Source: Chitinophagaceae bacterium (GTDB taxonomy: Bacteria > Bacteroidota > Bacteroidia > Chitinophagales > Chitinophagaceae). Taken from it: a stretch of 64,000 nt of DNA. The stretch is from assembly GCA_016720745.1 (NCBI GenBank), contig JADKKA010000018.1:186001-250000 (forward strand), given 5' to 3'. Both the position numbers and the translations under genes were made by a program. This document shows positions 53,426 through 61,221 of this stretch, in pieces (the first letter of the stretch is position 1; each line of letters opens with the position of its first letter). Under the pieces are notes generated by a model. It was given only the letters and a program-made list of their open reading frames with translations. It ran no database searches and was not told the origin of the DNA.

Positions 53426-54193
53426 CTACAATGCCGAATTGAAAAAAATCACGAGTTGGTTATCCAGATAGTACATTTCAAAAAGATGAAATGGCCCGTC
53501 GGCATATTCTACTTTTATTTTCCGGTACCAGGGCAAAACCGTCGTGGTTTCATCTTTTTCCACCACCACCTCATACTCAATTCCGCCTTTAGTATATTTT
53601 TTGCTGCTAACAGGATACTCTTCATTTGCTGCAAACAAATCTTTAAACTCGGGAATCAGCCTCAGGAGTAAAAATCCCTGTGCAATGGTAAAATCTGGCA
53701 GAATATATATATCTGATTTGTATTCATAACCCAGGAATTCCTGCCATTCGCCTCCGTTTTTATAAAGCTGCTTGCTTAGCTGCCAGCTCCCGACTGAATT
53801 TTTATTCAAATCCCCTTTTTTGATCACCAGCTTACTGCCAAATAGCTGGGTAACCTGTGCCAGGTATTGTTTCATATCTTTTACCTGTGCTAAATTGGGT
53901 GGCGGCCAGGGGAATAAATAACTGTTGATAATATAACCGGTCTTCCCGCTGTACTTTACCAGTTTCCATTGCCCCTGAATACCTTCCGTTGTAATTGGAT
54001 TTATTTCATTGGGAGGTTGCAGCACACTGATTTTAGTACCATAAGGAATTTTACCAATTACAGCTGCGCCGGTTTCGGGTTTCTCCCTGATACTTAATCC
54101 GCCTTTCAGGGCCACATAAAACAAGCCAAGACTTTCCTGTGCGGTCATACAAAGCGGAAGCGCCAGCAACAACATGGCAATAATTTTTTTCAT
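53426..54193 (-). CDS. Secreted SH3b-domain protein
   Basis: A 255-residue exported protein (MKKIIAMLLLALPLCMTAQE). A bacterial SH3 domain follows (about 28-100: GLSIREKPETGAAVIGKIPYGTKISVL...GKTGYIINSYL). The rest is mixed alpha/beta without a recognised family. SH3b domains bind peptidoglycan or peptides. It sits 9 bp before kdsB and 18 bp after the hydroxylase gene in the same run. Confidence 0.85.
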   Translation of the reverse strand: MKKIIAMLLLALPLCMTAQESLGLFYVALKGGLSIREKPETGAAVIGKIPYGTKISVLQPPNEINPITTEGIQGQWKLVKYSGKTGYIINSYLFPWPPPNLAQVKDMKQYLAQVTQLFGSKLVIKKGDLNKNSVGSWQLSKQLYKNGGEWQEFLGYEYKSDIYILPDFTIAQGFLLLRLIPEFKDLFAANEEYPVSSKKYTKGGIEYEVVVEKDETTTVLPWYRKIKVEYADGPFHLFEMYYLDNQLVIFFNSAL

Positions 54194-54211
54194 GAAAAGG
54201 GCTGTAGCGGT

Positions 54212-55033
54212 TTAATTTTTTTGAAAAGGATTTTTCAGCATCTGTACAAAGTCTTCATCTTTTTCTTCCGGATAATCTTTGTCGATCCCATATCGCAATT
54301 GTTGCGGATCAAGGTGGCGGTAAGTACCCAGCAGGCGGTCCCAGATGGAAAAGATGGCACCGTAATTACTGTCTGTATACGGCTGTTTCCAGTGATGATG
54401 CACTTTGTGCATATTGGGAGAAATAAAAATATAGCTGAGGGAGCGATCCAACCAGCCCGGAAGCCGGATATTGGCATGTTCAAAAGCAGTAAAAAATACC
54501 AGGATGGTCTGGTAAATCATGACAGCAAACATGGGTGCACCCGTAACAGCAATTCCCATAAAAAAGAAAAGCCCGCGGACCACACTTTCAACCGGATGGT
54601 GCCGGAGGCCTGTCGTTACATCCACGTTGGTATCGGCATGATGCACGACATGAAAACGCCAGAAGAATTTCCATTTATGCTCTACAATATGCACAAACCA
54701 GCCCCCAAAAAAATCTACCACTACTACTGTCAGAAAAACAGTGGCCCAAACGCCGGCACCGGTCCAGTACACGATACCAAAATGATTGACAGCACACCAG
54801 TCGCTTATTTGAATAATGACCAGGGCCAGTAAAGTATGAATGATCAGATGGATAATGGTCAGCCCAAAATTTTTCAGGGCATGTTGCATCCTGTTTTTCC
54901 GGAAACGAAGTGTAAGTAATGGAATGGAACCTTCCAGTATCCAGAAAAACAACATACCACCCACGAGAAAAGCCATTCTTTCCAAGGGCCTTTCTTCCAG
55001 ATTGGAGAAATAAGTAATGATATTATCCCACAT
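54212..55033 (-). CDS. Sterol desaturase/fatty acid hydroxylase family protein
   Basis: A 273-residue membrane protein with four to five helices and the di-iron histidine clusters HIVEHKWKFFWRFHVVHH (HxxxH, HxxHH) and NMHKVHHHW. This is the ERG3/FA-hydroxylase superfamily, which hydroxylates or desaturates lipids using O2. The lipid substrate here is unknown. It lies in the kdsB-ended run, so an envelope lipid is likely. Confidence 0.9.
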   Translation of the reverse strand: MWDNIITYFSNLEERPLERMAFLVGGMLFFWILEGSIPLLTLRFRKNRMQHALKNFGLTIIHLIIHTLLALVIIQISDWCAVNHFGIVYWTGAGVWATVFLTVVVVDFFGGWFVHIVEHKWKFFWRFHVVHHADTNVDVTTGLRHHPVESVVRGLFFFMGIAVTGAPMFAVMIYQTILVFFTAFEHANIRLPGWLDRSLSYIFISPNMHKVHHHWKQPYTDSNYGAIFSIWDRLLGTYRHLDPQQLRYGIDKDYPEEKDEDFVQMLKNPFQKN

Positions 55034-55054
55034 AAGACAGATTAAAGAGAAAAG

Positions 55055-55480
55055 TTACGAATCAATAGACTTGTCTTCTTCATTTGTTTCAGCCCCGAAT
55101 TCGTGCCCGCAGTCGAAACAGTGCAATACTTTTTCTACCGGCATTGCATAACTGGTGATAAAAAACCCGATGAGCGCACTGGCCCAGTTGGATACTTTCC
55201 GGGGCGTACTCACCAATTCAACCTGGTGAGATCCGCATTTCGGGCAACTGATTTTTTGCTGTTGTTCTTTTTTAAGCGCACTCAACAACTCCCAGGCCCT
55301 TTGTGCATCTTCCCGGGCCACCATCAGTTTGATACCACCCACGGCATTGGTCAGTATGGGATCAATGGTAACGGTATTTTCATCTTTCAGCCAGGATGCA
55401 ATCCCTTCTTCTTCCAGTACGCCTTTGGCAATATGTGCTTCCACATAATTGCCATAGCTGTTGAGAAGAATGAATTCCAT
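55055..55480 (-). CDS. DUF2007-type protein with zinc ribbon
   Basis: A 141-residue protein. The N-terminal DUF2007 domain (YGNYVEAHIAKGVLEEEGIASWLKDENT...GGIKLMVAREDAQRAWELL) is a small signalling-like fold. The C-terminal half has CPKCGSHQVELV and CFDCGHEFG, a split zinc ribbon, with a hydrophobic stretch between (ALIGFFITSYAMPV). Function unknown. Confidence 0.85.
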   Translation of the reverse strand: MEFILLNSYGNYVEAHIAKGVLEEEGIASWLKDENTVTIDPILTNAVGGIKLMVAREDAQRAWELLSALKKEQQQKISCPKCGSHQVELVSTPRKVSNWASALIGFFITSYAMPVEKVLHCFDCGHEFGAETNEEDKSIDS

Positions 55481-55494
55481 TTAATTGTGTTGAA

Positions 55495-56265
55495 TCAGCG
55501 ACCGTATTCATCTCCGTATTCTTCGGCGTATTTTTCGTAGCGCTTGATCATCTCGATATTCTTTTTCTCAATATCGGTGAGGAAACCTTTGATATCAACC
55601 GTATTGGGTACGTACCAGTCTTCCATTTCAAATTGCTGGCGCAGGTGTTTTTTATTAAAGCAATAACCATGACGGGCGAAGATTTCGTTGCGCATGAATT
55701 CCAGGTCTTCTTTCATCAGGTTTTCCAGGTCGGCTGCTTTTAATAAACGCTGAGAGGATTCCGGCCAGCTGCCGACGTCGGTGCGGTATTCAAATATTTT
55801 CTTGGATAAAGTAAATTCCTTAGCAGGTCTTTTTTTATCATTAGGAGTCCATTTTCCAAATACCTCATCCATTTTTCCGGTTTGAATAGAAATACTGAAT
55901 ACGCCATCGTCTTTATGATCTCCAGGTTCACGGGCATCGATATGGAATACACCATCGGTACCGGAAGTATGTGTCCCAATAAAGGGGCGGTCATTTCCCC
56001 CTACAATGGAACGTCCCTGCACCGAGTCGCCCCATATTCGGGAAATCAACAGGGTAATTTTATTATCGCCAAAAGAACCCACAAAGGATCCCAGGAATTT
56101 TTCGAATGGATCGGTAATGGCAGCCACCACTTCATTGACTTTATTATCAGTTACAGCAGCAGTAGTTGTATCGTCTGACCGATCAGATGGTTTATCTGTT
56201 TTCTTCTCATTGTTGCAGGCTACCAGGATTGATCCCGAGAGGAGCAGCATCAGGAGTTTATTCAT
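55495..56265 (-). CDS. Lipoprotein with C-terminal YARHG domain
   Basis: A 256-residue lipoprotein from ATG 56265 (MNKLLMLLLSGSILVAC). A low-complexity Ser/Asp/Thr stretch and a beta-rich middle domain precede the C-terminal YARHG-type domain (FMRNEIFARHGYCFNKKHLRQQFEMEDWY). YARHG domains are thought to bind wall or extracellular ligands. The frame continues to 56379 but the earlier part overlaps the divergent gene. First gene of the minus-strand run that ends with kdsB. Confidence 0.85.
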   Translation of the reverse strand: MNKLLMLLLSGSILVACNNEKKTDKPSDRSDDTTTAAVTDNKVNEVVAAITDPFEKFLGSFVGSFGDNKITLLISRIWGDSVQGRSIVGGNDRPFIGTHTSGTDGVFHIDAREPGDHKDDGVFSISIQTGKMDEVFGKWTPNDKKRPAKEFTLSKKIFEYRTDVGSWPESSQRLLKAADLENLMKEDLEFMRNEIFARHGYCFNKKHLRQQFEMEDWYVPNTVDIKGFLTDIEKKNIEMIKRYEKYAEEYGDEYGR

Positions 56266-56365
56266 GATAAATGGTTTAATTTGATTAAAAATAAAACAAA
56301 TTATCAGCCGTTCCAATATATTCAATGCCCTGCTCCTGCTGGCCCTTGCTTTCTTTACCTGGCTG

Positions 56366-56956
56366 ATGGCTAAGATCACGGTGGCCTATATCCCCTATCA
56401 TACTGATGTGGGTTTTCTGCGGATCAAGCAGCAGTACATTGATATTGATCACTGGCGGATCGCCTTTTTTGTACATGTATATGCCAGTTTGTGGGTGCTG
56501 CTGGCAGGCTTTACCCAGTTTTCTACTTCTCTGCAAAGAAGCAGGCCGGGTTTGCACCGGAAGTTGGGTTATATCTATGTGCTGAATGTGCTGCTGATTA
56601 CCGGTCCTGCAGGCCTGCTCATGGGCTTCTATGCCAATGGCGGAATACCATCCAGGATCTCCTTTATTTTATTGGCAACGGGTTGGATTTTTTTCACAGC
56701 CATGGCGCTTGTCAAGGCAAAGCGGGGCGATTTCAGGAGTCACCGGCATTATATGATGCGCAGCTATGCGCTCACTCTTTCGGCCCTTACCCTGCGTGCC
56801 TGGAAGTGGGGAATCACCAATTCGTTTGAGCTGCCTCCCATGGATGTGTACCGGGCCGTGGCCTGGCTAGGCTGGGTTCCCAATCTGCTGCTGGCAGAAT
56901 GGCTGATCTGGAAAGGCAAATCCCGAATCAGGCAAAAGCTGAAAAGCGGGCGTTAA
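56366..56956 (+). CDS. DUF2306 membrane protein; true start probably upstream at a non-ATG codon
   Basis: From the first ATG, 196 residues with four clear membrane helices (DUF2306: HWRIAFFVHVYASLWVLLAGFTQF, HRKLGYIYVLNVLLITGPAGLLMGFY). The frame is open upstream to a TGA at 56282, and the 27 codons before the ATG encode another helix (NIFNALLLLALAFFTWLMAK). Only ATT, ATA, ATC and TTA are available as starts, for example ATT at 56300. An ATG at 56264 lies in the same frame but before that TGA. So the real product likely has one more helix. Function unknown. Confidence 0.8.
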   Translation: MAKITVAYIPYHTDVGFLRIKQQYIDIDHWRIAFFVHVYASLWVLLAGFTQFSTSLQRSRPGLHRKLGYIYVLNVLLITGPAGLLMGFYANGGIPSRISFILLATGWIFFTAMALVKAKRGDFRSHRHYMMRSYALTLSALTLRAWKWGITNSFELPPMDVYRAVAWLGWVPNLLLAEWLIWKGKSRIRQKLKSGR

Positions 56957-56980
56957 AAAACCCCCACCGAATGGTGAGGG
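56955..56980 (-). terminator. Terminator for dnaN (works partly for the convergent gene)
   Basis: On the minus strand CCCTCACC (56980-56973) pairs with GGTGGGGG (56968-56961) over an ATTC loop, and six T follow (56960-56955). It lies between the convergent DUF2306 and dnaN genes. Confidence 0.85.
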
Positions 56981-56994
56981 CTTTAAAAATTTCA

Positions 56995-57012
56995 TCCCGA
57001 TAGCTATCGGGA
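56995..57012. repeat. Perfect 18-bp palindrome, TCCCGATAGCTATCGGGA
   Basis: It lies downstream of dnaN. Its first 12 bases also occur in the D-loop insertion of the altered tRNA-Phe copy (27360-27371 on the opposite strand), so it looks like an interspersed repeat element. Confidence 0.75.
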
Positions 57013-57039
57013 TTCAACCTTCAATTTTCAATTTCTATC

Positions 57040-58155
57040 TTACTGATTCAGCATCAGCGGCATCACCAGCATCAGCAGGTCTTCATTTTCGTCCTGATCG
57101 GTTGGTTTAATCAAACCGGCCTTGGTGGGGGTTGATAATTCAATATTTACATCATCGCTTTCTGCAGCGCTGAGCATTTCAATGAGGAATTTCGCATTGA
57201 AGGCAATCATCATGTCTTCGCCGTTGTACTGGCATTTCATCCGCTCATTTCCTTCAAAGCTGAAATCAACATCCTGGGCAGCCAGTTGCAGTTCGCTGCC
57301 ACTGATATTGAGGGCTACCTGGTTGGTGCTTTTATTACTGAATACATTCACCCGGCGCAGGGCACTCTGGAAATCGTTTTTACTAACCGTGAGGCGGTAA
57401 GGATTTTCAGCAGGGATCACCACTTTATAATCCGGGAAGCGGGCATCAATCAGGCGGCAGCTCATTTGCGTGGTGCCATGTGTCACAAAGAGGTGGTTGC
57501 TGTTATAGCTAACAGTGATTTCGTCTTCAGTAGAAGGAATGGCCGCTTTCAGCAGGTTCAGTGGTTTGCGGGGAACGATGAAAGAATCTGTTTTGGGGCA
57601 TTTGACATCGGTTCTTTTATAACGAACCAGGCGGTGGGCATCGGTGGCCACACACTGTAATCCTTTTTTATCCAGCTCAAAGAAAACTCCGGTCATGGCC
57701 GGGCGCAGGTCATCATTGCTGGTGGCAAAGCTTGTTTTATTAATCGCAGTTACCAGGGCGGAGGCCGTCATGGTAAAGGAATTAGTATCATCTGCTGCCG
57801 GTTCTTTGGGGAAATTATCCGGGTTTTCTCCCATGATCTTATACTTCCCGTTATCACTGGTGATCTCGATACCGAAATTTTTATCAATATTGAAAGTCAG
57901 GGGCTGGTCAGGAATATTTTTCAGTGAGTCCATCAGGATCTTGGCGGGAATACAAACCTTTCCGCTATCCTTGGCTTCCACATCAAGCTGAACCCTCATC
58001 ACGGTCTCCAGGTCGGTGGCCACCACTGTAAGCTTGTTTTTACCTACTTCAAAGAGAAAATCTTCCAGAATGGGCAGAACGGTATTGGCATTGATAACGC
58101 CCGCAATATGCTGTAACTGCTTCAGTAAAGTAGAAGCGGAGGCAATAAACTTCAT
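57040..58155 (-). CDS. dnaN: DNA polymerase III sliding clamp (beta subunit)
   Basis: A 371-residue beta clamp starting MKFIASASTLLKQLQHIAGVI, with the three clamp folds (FLFEVGKNKLTVVATDLETVMRV; RPAMTGVFFELDKKGLQCVATDAHRL; the C-terminal NGEDMMIAFNAKFLIEML) and ending LLMLVMPLMLNQ. The ring holds DNA polymerase on the template. A promoter lies 17-46 bp upstream and a terminator follows. dnaA and gyrB are not adjacent. Confidence 0.97.
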   Translation of the reverse strand: MKFIASASTLLKQLQHIAGVINANTVLPILEDFLFEVGKNKLTVVATDLETVMRVQLDVEAKDSGKVCIPAKILMDSLKNIPDQPLTFNIDKNFGIEITSDNGKYKIMGENPDNFPKEPAADDTNSFTMTASALVTAINKTSFATSNDDLRPAMTGVFFELDKKGLQCVATDAHRLVRYKRTDVKCPKTDSFIVPRKPLNLLKAAIPSTEDEITVSYNSNHLFVTHGTTQMSCRLIDARFPDYKVVIPAENPYRLTVSKNDFQSALRRVNVFSNKSTNQVALNISGSELQLAAQDVDFSFEGNERMKCQYNGEDMMIAFNAKFLIEMLSAAESDDVNIELSTPTKAGLIKPTDQDENEDLLMLVMPLMLNQ

Positions 58156-58171
58156 CGTCTTAGGTTTGAGG

Positions 58172-58201
58172 CGAAACTACTGATTTTTAACATACTCCCA
58201 A
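58172..58201 (-). promoter_or_regulatory. dnaN promoter
   Basis: On the minus strand TTG (58201-58199), exactly 19 bases, then TAGTTTCG (58179-58172), seven of eight matching TAnnTTTG. The ATG at 58155 follows after 16 bp. Confidence 0.55.
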
Positions 58202-58289
58202 TATCTCCGGAGCAGTGGTGGATAAGCTAAAGTTTGGCTTGTTCAATCTGGCTTCTTTAGTATCTTGCCTGACCTCAAAATCCCAGCGA

Positions 58290-59612
58290 ATGTTTGACAG
58301 ATTATTTGGAAAAGGGAAAAAGAAAGACGGATCAGGGGCGGCACCCGCGATCAGCTTTGGGCGGTATTCCGACAATAATAAGCCGGTAGCCAAAACCAAC
58401 CGCTGGACCGACGCCGACAACCTGTTCAAGGAAAAAAAGTACCCCGAAAGTATTGATGCCTTTTTTGATTACCTGCGGGATGACGCCCTGCAGAATGTGG
58501 TATATGAGCGCAATGGAATGGAAGGTCGCTTTCATCTTTACCAGGGATCCAAGATTGTCAGGGGCCAATTTAATGGCGATAACCTGGAAGCGGAAGTAAC
58601 CCTGGCCCGCATGCCTCAGCCCTCTGTACCAGTGATGCGGCGTTTACTGGAAATGAATTTTAATCTTTTCTACAGTCGTTTCGCGATGGATAAAGACCGG
58701 CTCTGTATGCGGTTTGATACAGCCATGGCAACGGCCAGTCCCAGTAAATTATACTATGGCCTGAAAGAGCTATCCACCAAGGCGGATAAACAGGACGATC
58801 TGCTGGTACAGGATTTTGCGATGCTGGAAACGGTAGACACCGACCATATCAAAGAAATGACAGCCGCTGAAAAAGAAGTGAAGCTGGAGTACCTCCATAA
58901 ATGGATCAATCAGACCCTGGATACCATCAATGGCCTGGATGCCGAAAAATATTCCGGAGGAATTGCTTACTTACTGCTCTCGCTGATTTACCGGATTGAT
59001 TACCTGATCACACCGGAAGGAAAAATCCTGAATGAACTGGAAAAGATCGGCGGGATCTATTTCAGAAAAGATGAGCGGCCTGTACCGGAAAAAAACCGGG
59101 ATATGGCAGAAGAGTTCCGAAAAATGCTGGCCATTCCCAAAGAAGAAGTATTTAAACACCTGATCAGGTCTACCTATACTTTTTCTATTGTTGCACCGCA
59201 GCAGTATAAAACGGTGGCCGACTCCATCCATGGTGCCAACCAGAACCTGGTATGGTACCGGGATAATAATCACCCGGCTATTGCCTGCCAGATTGCGGAG
59301 TATGGCATTTCTTATTGCCAGTATTCTTATAGCCTGCCCAAGGCCATCACCGAATTTTATCACCTCTTTATGATGGTGAGCTACTGTGATTATTTCAAGG
59401 CACTCGGTTATAAAAATGCATATTATGATGCATCAACAGGAAAATTTGATACCGATGCGATCAAAGCCGATATTGAATCCATTCAGGAGCGATGGAAAGA
59501 AAAATATCCGCTGATGGATTTCAAAACGGCCAACCTTCGTTTTGATAGTCTCGTGAATTTCTGTCATACCTACACCAACGAAATGGAATTTTTAAACCTT
59601 GATCCCAAATAA
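58290..59612 (+). CDS. Protein with YbjN/type III secretion chaperone-like domain, otherwise unknown
   Basis: About 440 residues from ATG 58290 (MFDRLFGKGKKKDG); a GTG at 58215 would add 25. No signal peptide. Near residues 70-180 a YbjN-like fold is suggested by the pattern FHLYQGSKIVRGQFNGDN...MPQPSVPVMRRLLEMN...MDKDRLCMRFD. The rest is helical with many aromatic residues (NGLDAEKYSGGIAYLLLSLIYRIDYLITPEGK). No enzyme motif is visible. The next gene starts immediately after the stop (TAA-ATG) and its product seems to carry the same fold, so the two proteins probably work together in the cytosol. Assignment is structural inference. Confidence 0.7.
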   Translation: MFDRLFGKGKKKDGSGAAPAISFGRYSDNNKPVAKTNRWTDADNLFKEKKYPESIDAFFDYLRDDALQNVVYERNGMEGRFHLYQGSKIVRGQFNGDNLEAEVTLARMPQPSVPVMRRLLEMNFNLFYSRFAMDKDRLCMRFDTAMATASPSKLYYGLKELSTKADKQDDLLVQDFAMLETVDTDHIKEMTAAEKEVKLEYLHKWINQTLDTINGLDAEKYSGGIAYLLLSLIYRIDYLITPEGKILNELEKIGGIYFRKDERPVPEKNRDMAEEFRKMLAIPKEEVFKHLIRSTYTFSIVAPQQYKTVADSIHGANQNLVWYRDNNHPAIACQIAEYGISYCQYSYSLPKAITEFYHLFMMVSYCDYFKALGYKNAYYDASTGKFDTDAIKADIESIQERWKEKYPLMDFKTANLRFDSLVNFCHTYTNEMEFLNLDPK

Positions 59613-60713
59613 ATGGATTCACAAAGTATCATAGAACAATACCAGAAGGCCATTATTCAGATTGCCACCAATACCGGTACGGGCACCGGCTTTTACCTGA
59701 AGGAGTTTGACCTGATCGTAACCAACGATCATGTGGTGGCCGAAAATGCCGAAGTAACCATTGCGGGAAAAGCGTTTGATAAAGCCTTGTCGAGGGTCTG
59801 GTACACCGACCGCAAGCATGACCTGGCTTTTCTGGAAGCACCCAAGAATACGGAATTGCCCGATGTAAAACTGGGTCACTACGAAGAAATGAAAGATGGT
59901 GATCAGGTGGTGGCTATTGGCCATCCTTATGGCTTGAATTATACTGCCACTCAGGGGGTGATATCGAAGGTTGACCGGATCCGGGACGGACTGAAATTTA
60001 TCCAGATTGATGCAGCCATTAATCCCGGTAACAGCGGTGGTCCGCTGGTGAACAATAAAGGGGAGATCATCGGGGTAAATTCTTTTATCATTCGGGGTGG
60101 CGATAACCTGGGCTTTGCCCTGCCGGTGAATTACCTGCGTGAGGCCCTGCAATTATATGTTCCCAATAAAGGCCAGGCCAGTACCCGCTGCTTCAGCTGC
60201 AGTTACCTGGTTACTACCAACAATATTGATTCTAAAAAGTATTGTCCCAGCTGTGGTACGGAAGTAAAGCTGCCCGAGATACCGGAAAAAGAAGTAGAAG
60301 CGGTGGGTGCGGCCAAAACGATTGAAGAGATATTGAAGGAACTGGGCAAGGATGTAAAACTGGCCCGGGAAGGAGCCAATAACTGGAGTGTAAAAGAGGG
60401 ATCTGCCAAAATCAAAATCACCTATAACCCCGATAACTTTTTTATTGCCGGTGATGCCTATCTCTGTCAGCTGCCATCGGATGCGCAGAAAATAAAACCG
60501 CTGTACCAGTTTTTGCTGGAAGAAAATCACCGGACCAATGGCCTGGTGCTGAGCTGTGTTAAGCAGAATATTGTGCTCAGCAGTATTATCTATGATCTGG
60601 ATATGACCAAAGAATCCGGAGCCAATATTTTCCGCAACCTGTTCAGGCAGGCAGATTACTATGATGATTTTCTGAAGAAAGAATACAGCTGTACGGACCG
60701 GCTGGAAGAATAA
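59613..60713 (+). CDS. Cytosolic HtrA-type serine protease with zinc ribbon and YbjN-like C-terminal domain
   Basis: A 366-residue protein without a signal peptide. The trypsin-like domain (about 10-180) has His in VTNDHVV, Asp in RKHDLAFL and Ser in NPGNSGGPLV, the complete S1C triad. No PDZ domain follows. Instead a zinc ribbon, CFSCSYLV...YCPSCGTEV (about 195-220), leads into a YbjN/secretion-chaperone-like domain (about 235-366: IEEILKELGKDVKLAREGANNW...YQFLLEENH). The triad is intact, so it should be active; substrates are unknown. It starts directly after the upstream stop and is co-translated with it. Confidence 0.85.
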   Translation: MDSQSIIEQYQKAIIQIATNTGTGTGFYLKEFDLIVTNDHVVAENAEVTIAGKAFDKALSRVWYTDRKHDLAFLEAPKNTELPDVKLGHYEEMKDGDQVVAIGHPYGLNYTATQGVISKVDRIRDGLKFIQIDAAINPGNSGGPLVNNKGEIIGVNSFIIRGGDNLGFALPVNYLREALQLYVPNKGQASTRCFSCSYLVTTNNIDSKKYCPSCGTEVKLPEIPEKEVEAVGAAKTIEEILKELGKDVKLAREGANNWSVKEGSAKIKITYNPDNFFIAGDAYLCQLPSDAQKIKPLYQFLLEENHRTNGLVLSCVKQNIVLSSIIYDLDMTKESGANIFRNLFRQADYYDDFLKKEYSCTDRLEE

Positions 60714-60748
60714 GACCCTGCAAGCTTTATATCACCGACCCGCCCTGT

Positions 60749-61219
60749 ATGCAGTACAAGAAACAACTTACCAAAGAACAGGCGCTGCAAAAACTAAAAC
60801 ATTACTGTGCCTACCAGGAGCGTTGTCACAGTGAAGTGAAAGAAAAACTGTACAGTCTTGGTGTTTGGAAAAAAGACCATGACGCAATCATCAGCACACT
60901 GATCGAAGAAAATTACCTGAACGAAGAACGTTTTGCCATTGCATATGCCGGTGGAAAATGGCGGATGAAGCACTGGGGAAGGGTGAGGATCCGCTATGAA
61001 CTGAAGCAGAAACAGGTAACGGAGTACTGTATTAAAAAAGCCCTGAAACAAATTGATGAGGAAGAATACCTGCAGGTACTGCATGAAACTGCCGCTGCGA
61101 AATATGCTTCATTGAAAAGCGACCAATACCTGGTGCGGAAGAAAAAAACAATGGACTACCTGGTGAACAGAGGATTTGAAATGTCGTTGGTGAATAGTTG
61201 TCCGGTCTTTGTAAAATAA
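60749..61219 (+). CDS. recX: RecX-family regulator of RecA
   Basis: A 156-residue helical protein with three RecX-type repeats: ALQKLKHYCAYQERCHSEVKEKLYSLG, IISTLIEENYLNEERFAIAYAGGKWRMKHWGR and KKTMDYLVNRGFEMSLVNS. RecX modulates RecA filaments in the SOS/recombination response. recA is not in the window. The start is 36 bp after the protease gene. It is convergent with the histidine kinase gene. Confidence 0.9.
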   Translation: MQYKKQLTKEQALQKLKHYCAYQERCHSEVKEKLYSLGVWKKDHDAIISTLIEENYLNEERFAIAYAGGKWRMKHWGRVRIRYELKQKQVTEYCIKKALKQIDEEEYLQVLHETAAAKYASLKSDQYLVRKKKTMDYLVNRGFEMSLVNSCPVFVK

Positions 61220-61221
61220 GA

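Noticed and set aside
54221..54832. 203-codon plus-strand frame
   Set aside because: Opposite the sterol-desaturase-like gene with intact histidine motifs.
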